A stretch of 21,106 nucleotides of DNA from a virus, in IMG/VR virus record IMGVR_UViG_3300000553_000326, positions 3,455 to 24,560 of that record; one strand, 5' to 3'. Below, one piece after another: positions 6,931 to 14,175 of this stretch. The translations under genes and the position numbers were made by a program. The notes under the pieces are model-generated. The model saw nothing but the letters and a program-made list of their open reading frames with translations. It had not been told where the DNA came from and made no database searches. Position 1 is the first letter of the stretch. Each line of letters begins with the position of its first letter.

Positions 6931-6958
6931 ATTATAGGCCCACAGCTGACTCTGTAAA
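6931..6958 (-). promoter_or_regulatory. Sigma-70-type promoter for the 6908-to-2778 operon
   Basis: On the minus strand, TTTACA (6953-6958), a 16-base spacer and TATAAT (6931-6936, preceded by GGCC) precede the ATG at 6908. This has the same geometry and -10 context as the promoters at 13331, 18829 and 18992. Confidence 0.8.
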
Positions 6959-6961
6959 CTG

Positions 6962-8452
6962 TTATTTTTGGACCTTTTTTCGTGACGAGGCCAGATCAAT
7001 AAGTGCTTTGAACAACGACTGCTGCCCCGTGCTCTTCTGCTCGATGGCCATGTAGATGACCTCCTCGATGCTGTCCGAGACAATAAGACGATGGTTAAAG
7101 ACCCGCTTGTGCTTGTTTCCCTGGCGGTAGACCCGACGAATGAATTGGTCGTAGAGATCGTAGTCCCAGGTGGGTGAGTGCCACGCGACGTGGTGCCCGG
7201 CCCCCTGCAGGTTCAGGCCGTGGCCGATGGAGGCTGGGTGCCCAAACAGCAGCGGGATCTTGCCGGCATTCCACTTGTCCTCGATCTGGCTGAACTTCTT
7301 GGCAGGGAAGTCACTGGCAAAGACCCCCTTGGGGAACGCCTTCCGCAATCGGTCCTGGTCGTGCTGGAAGTCGTAGGCCACAAGCAAAGGCTCGCCCTGC
7401 AGCTCATCCACGAGGTCCAGCAGGGCATCGGTCTTCGCCTCATGGAGGTTCACCCACTCCCGCTCAGACTTGGGGGCTTGAAGGCCGTTGTCCAGGGTCT
7501 TGGGGTCGAGGTAGATGCCCCCGCAGCAGACCTGTCGACATTTCATGCTGACGATCCCAGCGTTGGCAGCCGTCACCAGCCGGTCGTCAAGTGCCACGAT
7601 GAGCTCCTTCTCCAGCTCGTCGTAAATCTTTCGCACCTTGTCAGGCAGCTGGACCATGATGTCGTGGGGCACCAGGTCGGGCATGTCGATGAGGTCGTCC
7701 CCCATCCGAATGACGATGGGCTCAATCTTCTCGTAGATCCGCTCCTCCCCACCGGGCTGTAGCTCGTAGGCGAAGCCGTTCCGGTCTGGTACGAAGAACT
7801 GGCTGCGGAAGTGGGTGATGAACCGCCCCAGGCTGTTCCCCAGGTCCAGCATGTAGATCTGCCCGAACAGGTCCATGAGGCCATTGGCGGCTGGTGACCC
7901 CGTCAGGCCCCACCGGCGGCCGAAGGTGTGGAGCACCAACTTGAATCCCTTGAACCTGTTGCTGTTGTAATGCTTGAACTTATTGAGCTCGTCGATCACC
8001 AGGACGTCGTAGCCCAGCTTCTTGAACCTTGCCACGTCGACGTCGACCTTGACCTTGTTGGTCCTGACGGAGCGGGTCTTCTCGAACCCCAGGAGCCAGT
8101 CCAGACCCTCAGGGTTGATGAGGTGGATGTCGGTGTCCTGCTTCAGCAGTTGTTCCTTGTGGGGCCCGTGGAGGACGGTACAGGTGAGGTGCTTAAAGTC
8201 CGACCACCTGAGGATCTCCTTGGGCCATACATTGTGGCAGACCCGGACGGGGGCCACGATGAGCACCTTCCCGATCAGCTTTCGCTTCTTCAGGAAGGTG
8301 ATGGCCGCCAGGGTAATGCTAGTCTTGCCGAGGCCCGGGTCCGCAAAGATCCCGGCGCAGGCGTGCTCCAGGAGGAACTTAACCCCGGTTTTTTGGTACT
8401 TGTGCGGCTTCCAGGGCTCGCTGCACCGCGCGAAAAGCTGACTCAACGTCAT
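6962..8452 (-). CDS. SNF2/SF2-type DNA helicase-translocase
   Basis: 496 residues. Helicase motifs: QKTGVKFLLE (Q-like region), Walker A DPGLGKT (~38-44), a motif Ia-like VLIVAPVRV, Walker B VIDELNKFK (~152-160; DELN in place of DEAH), motif III GLTGSPAANG (~182-191), and in the second RecA domain IPLLFGHPASIGHGLNLQ and DQFIRRVYRQG (motifs V and VI). This is the layout of compact phage SNF2-like helicases that accompany replication. ATG 8452 is preferred: GAGG lies six bases upstream, whereas ATG 8455 would leave only three. The gene overlaps the end of the VRR-nuclease gene by 74 bases, so the two are translated from the same message. A promoter for the next operon lies just past its stop. 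Confidence 0.9.
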   Translation of the reverse strand: MTLSQLFARCSEPWKPHKYQKTGVKFLLEHACAGIFADPGLGKTSITLAAITFLKKRKLIGKVLIVAPVRVCHNVWPKEILRWSDFKHLTCTVLHGPHKEQLLKQDTDIHLINPEGLDWLLGFEKTRSVRTNKVKVDVDVARFKKLGYDVLVIDELNKFKHYNSNRFKGFKLVLHTFGRRWGLTGSPAANGLMDLFGQIYMLDLGNSLGRFITHFRSQFFVPDRNGFAYELQPGGEERIYEKIEPIVIRMGDDLIDMPDLVPHDIMVQLPDKVRKIYDELEKELIVALDDRLVTAANAGIVSMKCRQVCCGGIYLDPKTLDNGLQAPKSEREWVNLHEAKTDALLDLVDELQGEPLLVAYDFQHDQDRLRKAFPKGVFASDFPAKKFSQIEDKWNAGKIPLLFGHPASIGHGLNLQGAGHHVAWHSPTWDYDLYDQFIRRVYRQGNKHKRVFNHRLIVSDSIEEVIYMAIEQKSTGQQSLFKALIDLASSRKKVQK

Positions 8453-8687
8453 CATGCACCTCAATCTGATACCCGAGCTTCTTCAACTTCTTATGGATGT
8501 GAGTCTGGATCTTCCGTGGCTCTTCACCCACCCGCTTGAACTCGATGAGAAAAGGGCGACCTCCTGGAAGCCAGAAGAGACGATCGGGGAAACCAATCTT
8601 ACCCTTCACGTTAAGTTTCAGGTTCTCAACCCCCAGCTCATCAAGGATCCGCTGACAGGCGTCAGTCTCGATAATGCTCTCTAACAC
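8379..8687 (-). CDS. VRR-NUC domain nuclease
   Basis: 102 residues, essentially only the VRR-NUC domain: FPDRLFWLPGGRP (33-45), IEFKR (48-52, the catalytic E-x-K) and PRKIQTHIHKKLKKLGY followed by VEVHD-like IEVHD. Such stand-alone domains act as structure-specific or junction-resolving nucleases in phages. The start is taken as GTG 8687, with a perfect GGAGG five bases upstream; longer readings from GTG 8717 or TTG 8747 lack a ribosome site. The first 26 coding bases overlap the zinc-ribbon gene and the last 74 overlap the helicase gene, so all three are tightly coupled. Confidence 0.85.
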   Translation of the reverse strand: MLESIIETDACQRILDELGVENLKLNVKGKIGFPDRLFWLPGGRPFLIEFKRVGEEPRKIQTHIHKKLKKLGYQIEVHDDVESAFRAVQRALEAAQVPKNRG

Positions 8688-8859
8688 GGTCGCCTCCGGG
8701 CGGCGGGCATTGGTCACACAAAAACTGTGTCGGTGCCGAACCGCCAAGAAAGGTCACCATAAAAAACAAGTCACCAGGGGTTATGGCTGTTCGGCACGTC
8801 CTACAAATTCTAGTCACGTGCTTTGATCTTAGATACCTAACCATTCGATATGGCGACAT
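8662..8859 (-). CDS. Small zinc-ribbon protein
   Basis: 65 residues with paired cysteines C19-x2-C22 and C48-x2-C51 (ICRTC and LCDQC) framing a beta-hairpin-like segment, typical of a zinc ribbon. Function is unknown. The ATG at 8859 lies one base after the stop of the PD-(D/E)XK gene; its ribosome site is weak, so coupling to the upstream gene is likely. A start at 8844 is also possible. The gene lies between two nuclease genes, consistent with an accessory role in DNA metabolism (inference). Confidence 0.6.
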   Translation of the reverse strand: MSPYRMVRYLRSKHVTRICRTCRTAITPGDLFFMVTFLGGSAPTQFLCDQCPPPGGDRVREHYRD

Positions 8860-8860
8860 C

Positions 8861-9574
8861 TTAGAACTTGCACCTTCCGCCCTTGCTCTTAGCGTGCGGG
8901 CACCAGCGACAGTAATCTCCAGGCCGTGGAGCAAAGAAGCGGTCCCCCATCATGGGCATCACCTTGGCGGCCCACTCCTTCTTCAGGGCCTCCACATCCT
9001 TGCGGAAGTAGACGAGCTTGACGAGTTCACCCTGGTCAAGGTACCAGAACTCCGCCTCGACCTCGTCGATTAGGGGGTACTTGCTGAAGGCCGCCAGGGC
9101 GTAGAGGCTCAACTGCTCCCTGGACTCCTCGCGCACCTTCCCGGTCTTGTAGTCCACGATCTTCAGCATGCTGCAGGACCCCGGCCCGATGTCCTTCCGC
9201 GTCTTGGTGTGAGGCGCCTTGTCAGTGATGTAATAGGCGTCGACGACGACCCGGACCCAGCAGTCCTTGCTGAACCATTCCACGGGTCTCCACTGACTAT
9301 CAAAGGCCCACTGTGCCTCGGTTTTCACCTCCTGCTTGAGCAGATGGGTGAACTCCTTTTTGAAGAGCTTCAGCCGGTCAGGCAGCACCTTCAACTTCTT
9401 GGTGACAAACTCCTCAGCCTGGGTGTGAGCCTCATGGCCACCCACTAGAGCAGGACCTTCCGGCTCAGCCACCTTGTCGAGGTAGACGAGCTTGGCACGG
9501 AAGGGGCACTTACGGTAGTTGTTGAGGCGGGAGAAGCTCCAGGCCACAAACTTCTTGATGGGCTTAGTCGGCAC
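8861..9574 (-). CDS. PD-(D/E)XK nuclease, Cas4/RecB-like, with probable Fe-S cysteines
   Basis: 237 residues. It opens AWSFSRLNNYRKCPF, the usual start of PDDEXK_1/AddB-Cas4 nucleases. The core has Asp112 (VVVDAYY) and IVDYKTGK (139-146; D141-x-K143), then Gln154 of the QxxxY-type motif (EQLSLY). Cys23 together with Cys222, Cys225 and Cys235 (YCRWC...GGRC) would hold a 4Fe-4S cluster, as in Cas4 and AddB. No CRISPR genes are present, so this is the phage replication/recombination exonuclease type. The GTG start follows AAAGGAGG by five bases and overlaps the polymerase gene by 11 bases. Confidence 0.88.
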   Translation of the reverse strand: MPTKPIKKFVAWSFSRLNNYRKCPFRAKLVYLDKVAEPEGPALVGGHEAHTQAEEFVTKKLKVLPDRLKLFKKEFTHLLKQEVKTEAQWAFDSQWRPVEWFSKDCWVRVVVDAYYITDKAPHTKTRKDIGPGSCSMLKIVDYKTGKVREESREQLSLYALAAFSKYPLIDEVEAEFWYLDQGELVKLVYFRKDVEALKKEWAAKVMPMMGDRFFAPRPGDYCRWCPHAKSKGGRCKF

Positions 9575-11513
9575 GCCGACCTCCTTTGTCGTAGGTCTTC
9601 AGGGTCGACCAGTTGGTCGGGGTGGTCTTGCCCTCAGAGAGCATAGGGACACCAAACTTGATGCCGTCCATCGCCTCCTGGAGGAGCCGCATGCCGAAGT
9701 CAACCTCGTCCTTGGGGCACATGACCAGGAGCTCATCATGGACCGTGAGGAGCAGCTGGTGGCTGGCAGGCTTAGCGGCCCAGTAGCGGATGACGGCCTC
9801 CTTGGTGCAGTCAGCGGCTGACCCCTGGATGAGGACGTTCAGCATCTTGTAGTCGAAGTGGCGGAGCTGGCCGTCGATGACCTTGGGTGGCTCGCAGTAA
9901 TAGACCCGTCCACCCCACGTCCGGATGGGCTCGTCGGCCTTGGCCCGCCGTTTCATCTCGCCGTACATGTCCCGAAGCCCGGGGAAGATGGCCAAATAGG
10001 CGTCCTTTACCCGCTTCGCCTCATCCACCGTGATGTCGGACTTCAGGGCGAGTTTCCCAATCCCCATGCCGTAGATCAGACCGAAACCTGTGTTCTTGAC
10101 CGGCTTTCTGGCCTCGTCGTGGGTCTGGCCGGGGAAGAGGCCATAGTCGGCCTGCAGCATGGTGGTGGCGAAATCATGCACGTCCAACCAGGGATTCTCC
10201 TCGTAGGCTTCCCTGAGAACCCCATCCTCAAAGTGGCCGAGGATCCGTAGCTCCTGCTGGCTGTAGTCGCGGTCAAGCAGCACCATACCTGGGCGTGCGG
10301 CCACGTAGGACCTGACCTGAGGGAGCGGCTGGAGGTCGAGGGGTGCCACCGGGAGCAGCTTGGCCTTCGTTGGGTTGAGCTCCTCGTGACGGAAGATCGG
10401 CTTGAACTCCTTGGGGATGTTCTGGAAGTTGGGGGTCGACGACAGCCGACCTGTCCGGGTCCCCACCGAGCCACCAGAGTCAGTGGCACGGGTCTGGTTC
10501 CACTGGGTGTAGATGACCCCGCCGGATTGCTGAGCGGTCTTCAACCAGGGCATCATGAAGGTCTTGAGGCAGGTGCCGAGTTGGGTCCGGTGCTTCAGCA
10601 TGCCCAACAACACCCGGTCGGTGACGGCGATGTCCAAGCTATCCTTGTCCGTTTTCCACTGGCCCTTGGGGGTCTTGCCCAGCATGACTGGGTCGACCTT
10701 CTTGCTGTTGACCAGGGCCTCCACGAGCTGGTCCCCGCTGTCCAGGTTGAACCCAGGGTCCTTGATCTTGAGCCGCCTGAGGATCCACTCAGTCAGAACG
10801 TCGCGTTGGCGGTTGTAATTCTCCACGTCCTGCGCCAGGCGCTCAAGGTCGACCGGTACCCCGTCCCGTTCCATCTGCAGGAGGATGGGGAGCATCTGAC
10901 GCTCGCGATCATAGGCCTCTGCCATACCAGCGTCGAGCACCCGCTTGTGGAGCAGCTTGAAGAGCTTCTCGGTCCGCTCGGTGTCGCCATTCGCATAGGT
11001 GCCGACGAGATCACCTGGGGCGTAGGCGATGTAGGCGCCTGATGGGTGCTCGGATTTGTAGGATCTGCTGATCTTGATACCAGTCACCGGTTGATTCGCT
11101 ACGAGCCAGTCGGCCACGGCGTCCTGCTCGTCAGGCGGGAGGTTGAGGAGCCGCTCGGCCGCTGGTTTCAGGGCCTGGGCCTCGTGAGGCTCATTCAAAA
11201 ACAGCAGGAAGAGGGTGTCATGAATCCGGTCCCACGGCAGCATGGGCAGGCCCAGGTGGGTCTCAGCAACATCGAGGTCGAACTTGGCGTTGTGGAACAG
11301 GACCCCATCGGGGTGTTCCCACACCTCACGTAGGGCGGCGATGGCGTCGTCGACCCCGCAGTTGTTCTTGGTGGGATGGCCCCAGGCGTAGTAGCGGGCC
11401 TTCTGGCCGAAGGTCTTGATGCTCACCCCGACCGGCACTGGCGGGTAGACCGGGCGACCCTCGATCTTGAACGACTCGAAGTCCACCGTGGGTGGCTTGG
11501 GCACCTTAGCCAT
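9564..11513 (-). CDS. Family A DNA polymerase with 3'-5' exonuclease domain
   Basis: 649 residues from ATG 11513. The exonuclease domain has VDFESF (D11/E13), FHNAKFDLD (~73-81) and YANGDTE (~173-179). The polymerase domain has motif A LLDRDYSQQELR (~412-423, catalytic Asp416), motif B RKPVKNTGFGLIYG (~469-482, keeping Lys, Phe and Tyr) and motif C LTVHDELL (~589-596, Asp593). There is no 5'-3' exonuclease domain, as usual for phage replicases of the T7 gp5 class. The start overlaps the upstream gene's stop by 8 bases; a GTG at 11531 would add six residues but has no better ribosome site. It is followed immediately by the nuclease genes, forming the replication core. Confidence 0.95.
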   Translation of the reverse strand: MAKVPKPPTVDFESFKIEGRPVYPPVPVGVSIKTFGQKARYYAWGHPTKNNCGVDDAIAALREVWEHPDGVLFHNAKFDLDVAETHLGLPMLPWDRIHDTLFLLFLNEPHEAQALKPAAERLLNLPPDEQDAVADWLVANQPVTGIKISRSYKSEHPSGAYIAYAPGDLVGTYANGDTERTEKLFKLLHKRVLDAGMAEAYDRERQMLPILLQMERDGVPVDLERLAQDVENYNRQRDVLTEWILRRLKIKDPGFNLDSGDQLVEALVNSKKVDPVMLGKTPKGQWKTDKDSLDIAVTDRVLLGMLKHRTQLGTCLKTFMMPWLKTAQQSGGVIYTQWNQTRATDSGGSVGTRTGRLSSTPNFQNIPKEFKPIFRHEELNPTKAKLLPVAPLDLQPLPQVRSYVAARPGMVLLDRDYSQQELRILGHFEDGVLREAYEENPWLDVHDFATTMLQADYGLFPGQTHDEARKPVKNTGFGLIYGMGIGKLALKSDITVDEAKRVKDAYLAIFPGLRDMYGEMKRRAKADEPIRTWGGRVYYCEPPKVIDGQLRHFDYKMLNVLIQGSAADCTKEAVIRYWAAKPASHQLLLTVHDELLVMCPKDEVDFGMRLLQEAMDGIKFGVPMLSEGKTTPTNWSTLKTYDKGGRRAD

Positions 11514-11703
11514 TGAGGGCCCCACGCTCACGATCCGCCCGGAGCTTGTTGATACGGCTGTAGATCCGGTTGAGGAATGTCACCCGCTTCTCACCGGCTT
11601 GCTCCATGGCGAGCAGCAGCCGGGCGAGCTTCTCGTCCCCATTCATCAGGGCGTCATTCAAACTGGCCCAGTTCCTCAGCATGTTTTGGGTTGCTACTTT
11701 CAT
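11506..11703 (-). CDS. Small phage protein of unknown function
   Basis: 65 residues, largely helical and charged (NGDEKLARLLLAMEQAGEKR, then FLNRIYSRINKLRADRER). ATG 11703 follows AAGGAGG by four bases, which decides it over an in-frame ATG at 11721. It sits between a stable hairpin and the DNA polymerase gene, with which it overlaps by 8 bases. The C-terminal helix is basic and could contact DNA or the polymerase, but I do not recognise the family with certainty. Confidence 0.68.
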   Translation of the reverse strand: MKVATQNMLRNWASLNDALMNGDEKLARLLLAMEQAGEKRVTFLNRIYSRINKLRADRERGALNG

Positions 11704-11727
11704 CCTACCTCCTTGGTTCACTCAATC

Positions 11728-11749
11728 GAGGGGACCCGAAGGTCCCCTC
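11728..11749 (-). terminator. UUCG-capped hairpin between the SSB-like and polymerase-side genes
   Basis: A perfect 9-bp stem (GAGGGGACC with GGTCCCCTC) whose minus-strand loop is the exceptionally stable TTCG tetraloop. No T-run follows in the leftward direction, so it may be an RNA-processing or mRNA-stability element, or a weak attenuator, rather than a classical terminator. Confidence 0.55.
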
Positions 11750-11761
11750 TGTTCAATGAAC

Positions 11762-12568
11762 TTAGAACCGGCTCTTGCCAGCAGGCTTCTTGGGCAGCGG
11801 CTTCTTGCCCTTGGCTTGGGGCTTGGGCTCCGCCGACGCCTCGAATGGCACGTAGGGGAACATGATGCTGTCAGCCGCTTCCTTGTGGCGGGCGATGATG
11901 GTGGCCCCCAGCTTGTCCGGGATCTTGCTTAGGACCTCGAAGCTGACGGTGAACTGGTTGTCATCGTCGGGGTTGAGCTTGATCTTGGTGAAGATGCCGT
12001 AGGGGGGACGACACAGGGCGGACGCCACCTGCTTGACGAAGGCTGCATACGCCTTAGTCGACGTGACGGGGATCTTCAGGTAGGCGATCTGGTTCTTCTC
12101 GAACTGCTCGGGGTCATGCATCTCGAACCGGCCGTCCTTGTCCAAGGTGCCAGCGCTGATGACGGCGAGCCGACGGATGTTACGGCAGGCCTTCCCACGG
12201 CCACGCTCAGCGGAGCCCCACTCGTTCTGGGGGCAGCCGTGGCAGGTGGCACACTGCTTGTCGACAACGATGTCGTGAGGCGCCAGCTCCTTCTCATCTC
12301 GGCCGAAGGCGAAGCACGTGGGCCCCTGCGGGTTGTCGGCGTCAAAGGCGGACTCGAAGAAGATGTTCTCGAGCACGTGATCGAGAATGACGACGGCCAT
12401 CTCGTCGTTGGGGAGGCGGTTGTCGTTGAAGGACAGGCGCCCACCCTTGGTGCTGAAGAAGTTGCCACTGGCCGTGGACTCCTCCATCTTGGCGGCAACT
12501 TGGGCATCCTTGGCGAGCTGCTCGTCCCAGGTGTTGAGTTGTGTGGTTTCAGCGGGCTTGCGGGCCAT
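11762..12568 (-). CDS. Putative single-stranded DNA-binding protein with Cys cluster
   Basis: 268 residues. A beta-rich central region carries a cysteine cluster: Cys106-x2-Cys109-x2-Cys112 (CATCHGC), NEWGSAERGRGKAC (Cys128), plus Cys85. Phage proteins with this WGSA...GKAC pattern are often found beside DNA polymerase genes and annotated as replication or ssDNA-binding candidates. The C-terminus is a low-complexity Pro/Lys tail rather than the acidic tail of classical SSB. AAGGAG lies five bases before the ATG. Position next to the polymerase supports the role; the assignment is by context and memory of the family, not by a diagnostic OB-fold motif. Confidence 0.55.
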   Translation of the reverse strand: MARKPAETTQLNTWDEQLAKDAQVAAKMEESTASGNFFSTKGGRLSFNDNRLPNDEMAVVILDHVLENIFFESAFDADNPQGPTCFAFGRDEKELAPHDIVVDKQCATCHGCPQNEWGSAERGRGKACRNIRRLAVISAGTLDKDGRFEMHDPEQFEKNQIAYLKIPVTSTKAYAAFVKQVASALCRPPYGIFTKIKLNPDDDNQFTVSFEVLSKIPDKLGATIIARHKEAADSIMFPYVPFEASAEPKPQAKGKKPLPKKPAGKSRF

Positions 12569-12599
12569 AAGGGCTCCTTGGTGTGAGGTGTCAGACGTC

Positions 12600-12677
12600 C
12601 TAGAAACCGCTAGGCCGGTGGTGCCACCGACCCAGGCGGGCGCGGTGGGTGAGGAAGCAGGGGACGAAGGTGAACAT
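12600..12677 (-). CDS. Possible 25-residue basic peptide
   Basis: A short frame with ATG two bases after the upstream stop and AAGGTG five bases before it. It encodes a basic, aromatic peptide (MFTFVPCFLTHRARLGRW...). It is the only candidate gene in the 111-base gap between 12568 and 12680. The ribosome site is part of the end of the upstream gene, so chance is possible. Confidence 0.3.
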   Translation of the reverse strand: MFTFVPCFLTHRARLGRWHHRPSGF

Positions 12678-12679
12678 GG

Positions 12680-13078
12680 TCACACCTTGTTCAGGCTGAT
12701 GGACTTGTACTTGAACTCCTCGATGCCAGGGACGACCTTGCCGGCCTCCCACAGCTCGTAGATGCCCTCGGGGCTGCATGATTTGGTAAGTAGGTCGAGG
12801 CGCTTGTTCTTGATGCAGTATTTCACGAAGGCCTCGAAGTCCTTGACCTCCGGTCGGCTTTTCTGCACGATGGTGACCCGGGCGAGCTTGCCAGTGGCCC
12901 CAGTGGCCTCGGACTTGGGTAGGGTGTCGATGATGTAGGTCTTGAGGGCCGTCTCCTCCGCCTTGATCTCGAGAACAGTCTTGTTCTCGACCAGGCGCTT
13001 AGCCTTGAGGGTGTAGAGGAGGTCGGCGCAGAGACCGATCTGCTTGGGAAACTTGTAGGTCTTCTTGACGGTGGCCAT
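12680..13078 (-). CDS. Conserved-type phage protein near replication genes, function unknown
   Basis: 132 residues. A helical N-terminal half (CADLLYTLKAKRLVENKTVL then EETALKTYIIDTLPKSEATG) is followed by a strand-rich stretch and an end with GKVVPGIEEFKYKSISLNKV. From memory, proteins with this LPKS-x-A-TG and K-x-VPG pattern recur next to the ssDNA-binding and polymerase genes of podovirus-like phages, without known function. AAGGAG lies six bases before the ATG. The upstream gene ends 3 bases before it, so it is in the same transcript driven from the 13331 promoter. Confidence 0.72.
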   Translation of the reverse strand: MATVKKTYKFPKQIGLCADLLYTLKAKRLVENKTVLEIKAEETALKTYIIDTLPKSEATGATGKLARVTIVQKSRPEVKDFEAFVKYCIKNKRLDLLTKSCSPEGIYELWEAGKVVPGIEEFKYKSISLNKV

Positions 13079-13080
13079 GG

Positions 13081-13287
13081 TCAGCTCCTTCCTTCATCTT
13101 CGAGGGCACACTCGAGGTAGTAAGTCATGTCCTCGGTGCGGAGCATGCCGCTGTCACCGTGGCACACCGTGCAATCGGCTGAGTACGAGTCGACGAACTC
13201 ACCGCAGTCACGGCAGAAGTTGGGGTGTTCCATCGTGTCGATGGCTTCTTGGATCTCAGCGGATGGCCGCTTGGTGAGGTTGGACAT
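13081..13287 (-). CDS. Small acidic zinc-ribbon protein
   Basis: 68 residues with Cys25-x2-Cys28 (CRDC) and Cys39-x2-Cys42 (CTVC), a minimal zinc-binding pair, followed by an acidic tail (YYLECALEDEG). Function is unknown. It is the first gene after the promoter at 13331-13358; AGGAG lies five bases before the ATG. A single-domain adaptor or inhibitor of a host protein is one possibility for such an operon-leading small protein, but nothing in the sequence proves it. Confidence 0.65.
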   Translation of the reverse strand: MSNLTKRPSAEIQEAIDTMEHPNFCRDCGEFVDSYSADCTVCHGDSGMLRTEDMTYYLECALEDEGRS

Positions 13288-13330
13288 ATAGGCTCCTGTG
13301 AGGTGAAAGGTGTGAGTGGCTACAAGATCA

Positions 13331-13358
13331 ATTATAGGCCTGGCTGGTCAATTGTAAA
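13331..13358 (-). promoter_or_regulatory. Sigma-70-type promoter for the 13287-leftward operon
   Basis: Minus-strand TTTACA (13353-13358), a 16-base spacer and TATAAT (13331-13336, preceded by GGCC). The bases upstream of -35 (GAAAATAGGGG) are identical to those of the rightward promoter at 18992. It overlaps almost the end of the J-domain gene and is followed by a leader containing CACTCACACCT. Confidence 0.82.
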
Positions 13359-13372
13359 CCCCTATTTTCGAT

Positions 13373-13642
13373 CTATTTTTTCTTGCAACCTCGCGGGCAG
13401 AGCACCTTGAGGGCAAAGAATCCATGGACATGGTCCACGTAGCCCTTGCCGCCACAGACTGGGCAAGCCTTGGTCGAGACGTAGTCGAGGGCCCTCAGGT
13501 AGGCCTCATGGGTCTGCTGGAAGACCACAGGATCCCCACCCAGGTCGGGGTGGAGCTCCTGCGCCCTTCCCCGCCACCAAGCCTTGACCTCGTACTCGGA
13601 GGCTGTGTTAGGGAGCCCAACGGCATCAAGTGGGGTCGGCAT
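13373..13642 (-). CDS. J-domain (DnaJ-like) protein with zinc-binding tail
   Basis: 89 residues. The first ~55 form a compact J-domain: AWWRGRAQELHPDLGGD with the HPD tripeptide at 31-33, then a helix with FQQTHEAYLRAL. A single CxxCxGxG-type zinc motif (CPVCGGKG, 60-67) pairs with CPRGC (82-86). J-domains stimulate DnaK ATPase, so the protein probably recruits the host chaperone, for example to remodel replication or virion proteins. ATG 13642 overlaps the upstream zinc-ribbon gene by 17 bases and gives a normal J-domain N-terminus; no strong ribosome site is seen. The stop lies beside the -35 region of the next promoter. Confidence 0.82.
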   Translation of the reverse strand: MPTPLDAVGLPNTASEYEVKAWWRGRAQELHPDLGGDPVVFQQTHEAYLRALDYVSTKACPVCGGKGYVDHVHGFFALKVLCPRGCKKK

Positions 13643-13850
13643 GTTCGCAGAACTGCGTCTGGTCCTTGGGCTCACCCAGGACCTCACCATTGGGGTCCAC
13701 CCACGCCATGAACTTCGCGACGCAGATGGTGCAGAGCTGCTGGCTGCTGTACTCGGTGGGGAGCCCCTTGATGTCGAACCAGCCGATGGGGAGGCTCAGC
13801 TTGCTGATGGGTTGGGTGGAGCCGCAGCGGTCACACTTAGCGATGAGCAT
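13626..13850 (-). CDS. Small zinc-ribbon protein
   Basis: 74 residues with Cys6-x2-Cys9 (CDRCG) and Cys40-x2-Cys43 (CTIC), plus Cys68 and His70 near the end. The fold is likely a zinc ribbon or rubredoxin-like knuckle; function is unknown. The ATG lies one base after the stop of the preceding gene (TGAcATG) and the stop overlaps the J-domain gene, so translation of the three is probably coupled. The ribosome site is weak, in keeping with coupling. Confidence 0.65.
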   Translation of the reverse strand: MLIAKCDRCGSTQPISKLSLPIGWFDIKGLPTEYSSQQLCTICVAKFMAWVDPNGEVLGEPKDQTQFCEHADPT

Positions 13851-13851
13851 G

Positions 13852-14076
13852 TCAAACCGCCACGTCCTGCTTGACCAGCAGTTGGTTGACGAACTCGAGT
13901 AGGTCGGCCTTGGCGGTGGGGATCTCGGTGGCATCGATGGAGACGTCCTTCTTCTTGAGGCCGAAGGTAGCCATGAGGACCTCCCTCGTCTCACGGGCGT
14001 CAGCGTTGGTTCCGGCGAAGCGGTGACCCTTGCTACGGCCGTCCTTGCCAATGGCCTTCACGATGTAGCACTTCAT
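13852..14076 (-). CDS. Small phage protein of unknown function
   Basis: 74 residues. It opens with a strand (MKCYIVKAIGKDG) and RFAGTNADARETREVLMATF, then KKKDVSIDATEIPTAKADLL and a terminal helix, an alpha/beta arrangement. I recall similar short proteins in other phages without function. GGAG lies within CAGGAG, five bases before the ATG. A perfect 13-bp inverted repeat precedes it at 14095-14147. Confidence 0.65.
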   Translation of the reverse strand: MKCYIVKAIGKDGRSKGHRFAGTNADARETREVLMATFGLKKKDVSIDATEIPTAKADLLEFVNQLLVKQDVAV

Positions 14077-14094
14077 GTCTGCTCCTGAATGAAA

Positions 14095-14147
14095 CCACTG
14101 GGGTGCTGAGCCGAGAAGGATGCCCAGGTCGATTAGCACCCCAGTGG
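14095..14147. repeat. Perfect 13-bp inverted repeat, 27-base loop
   Basis: CCACTGGGGTGCT (14095-14107) and AGCACCCCAGTGG (14135-14147) are exact reverse complements. The element lies between two leftward genes and ends about 18 bases before the next start codon region. There is no T-run, so it is more likely an mRNA-stability, processing or protein-binding element than a terminator. Confidence 0.75.
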
Positions 14148-14175
14148 GTGGCAGCCGTTGCCGCCTGGTGAAGGG

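Noticed and set aside
7178-8539. Long rightward frames opposite the helicase gene
   Set aside because: Shadow frames of a well-supported helicase; no motifs.
8861-9574. Cas4, hence a CRISPR system
   Set aside because: The protein is Cas4/AddB-like, but no repeats-spacer array or other cas gene is present; neighbours are replication genes.
10386-11042. 218-codon rightward frame opposite the polymerase
   Set aside because: Antisense to conserved polymerase sequence; no ribosome site or motif.
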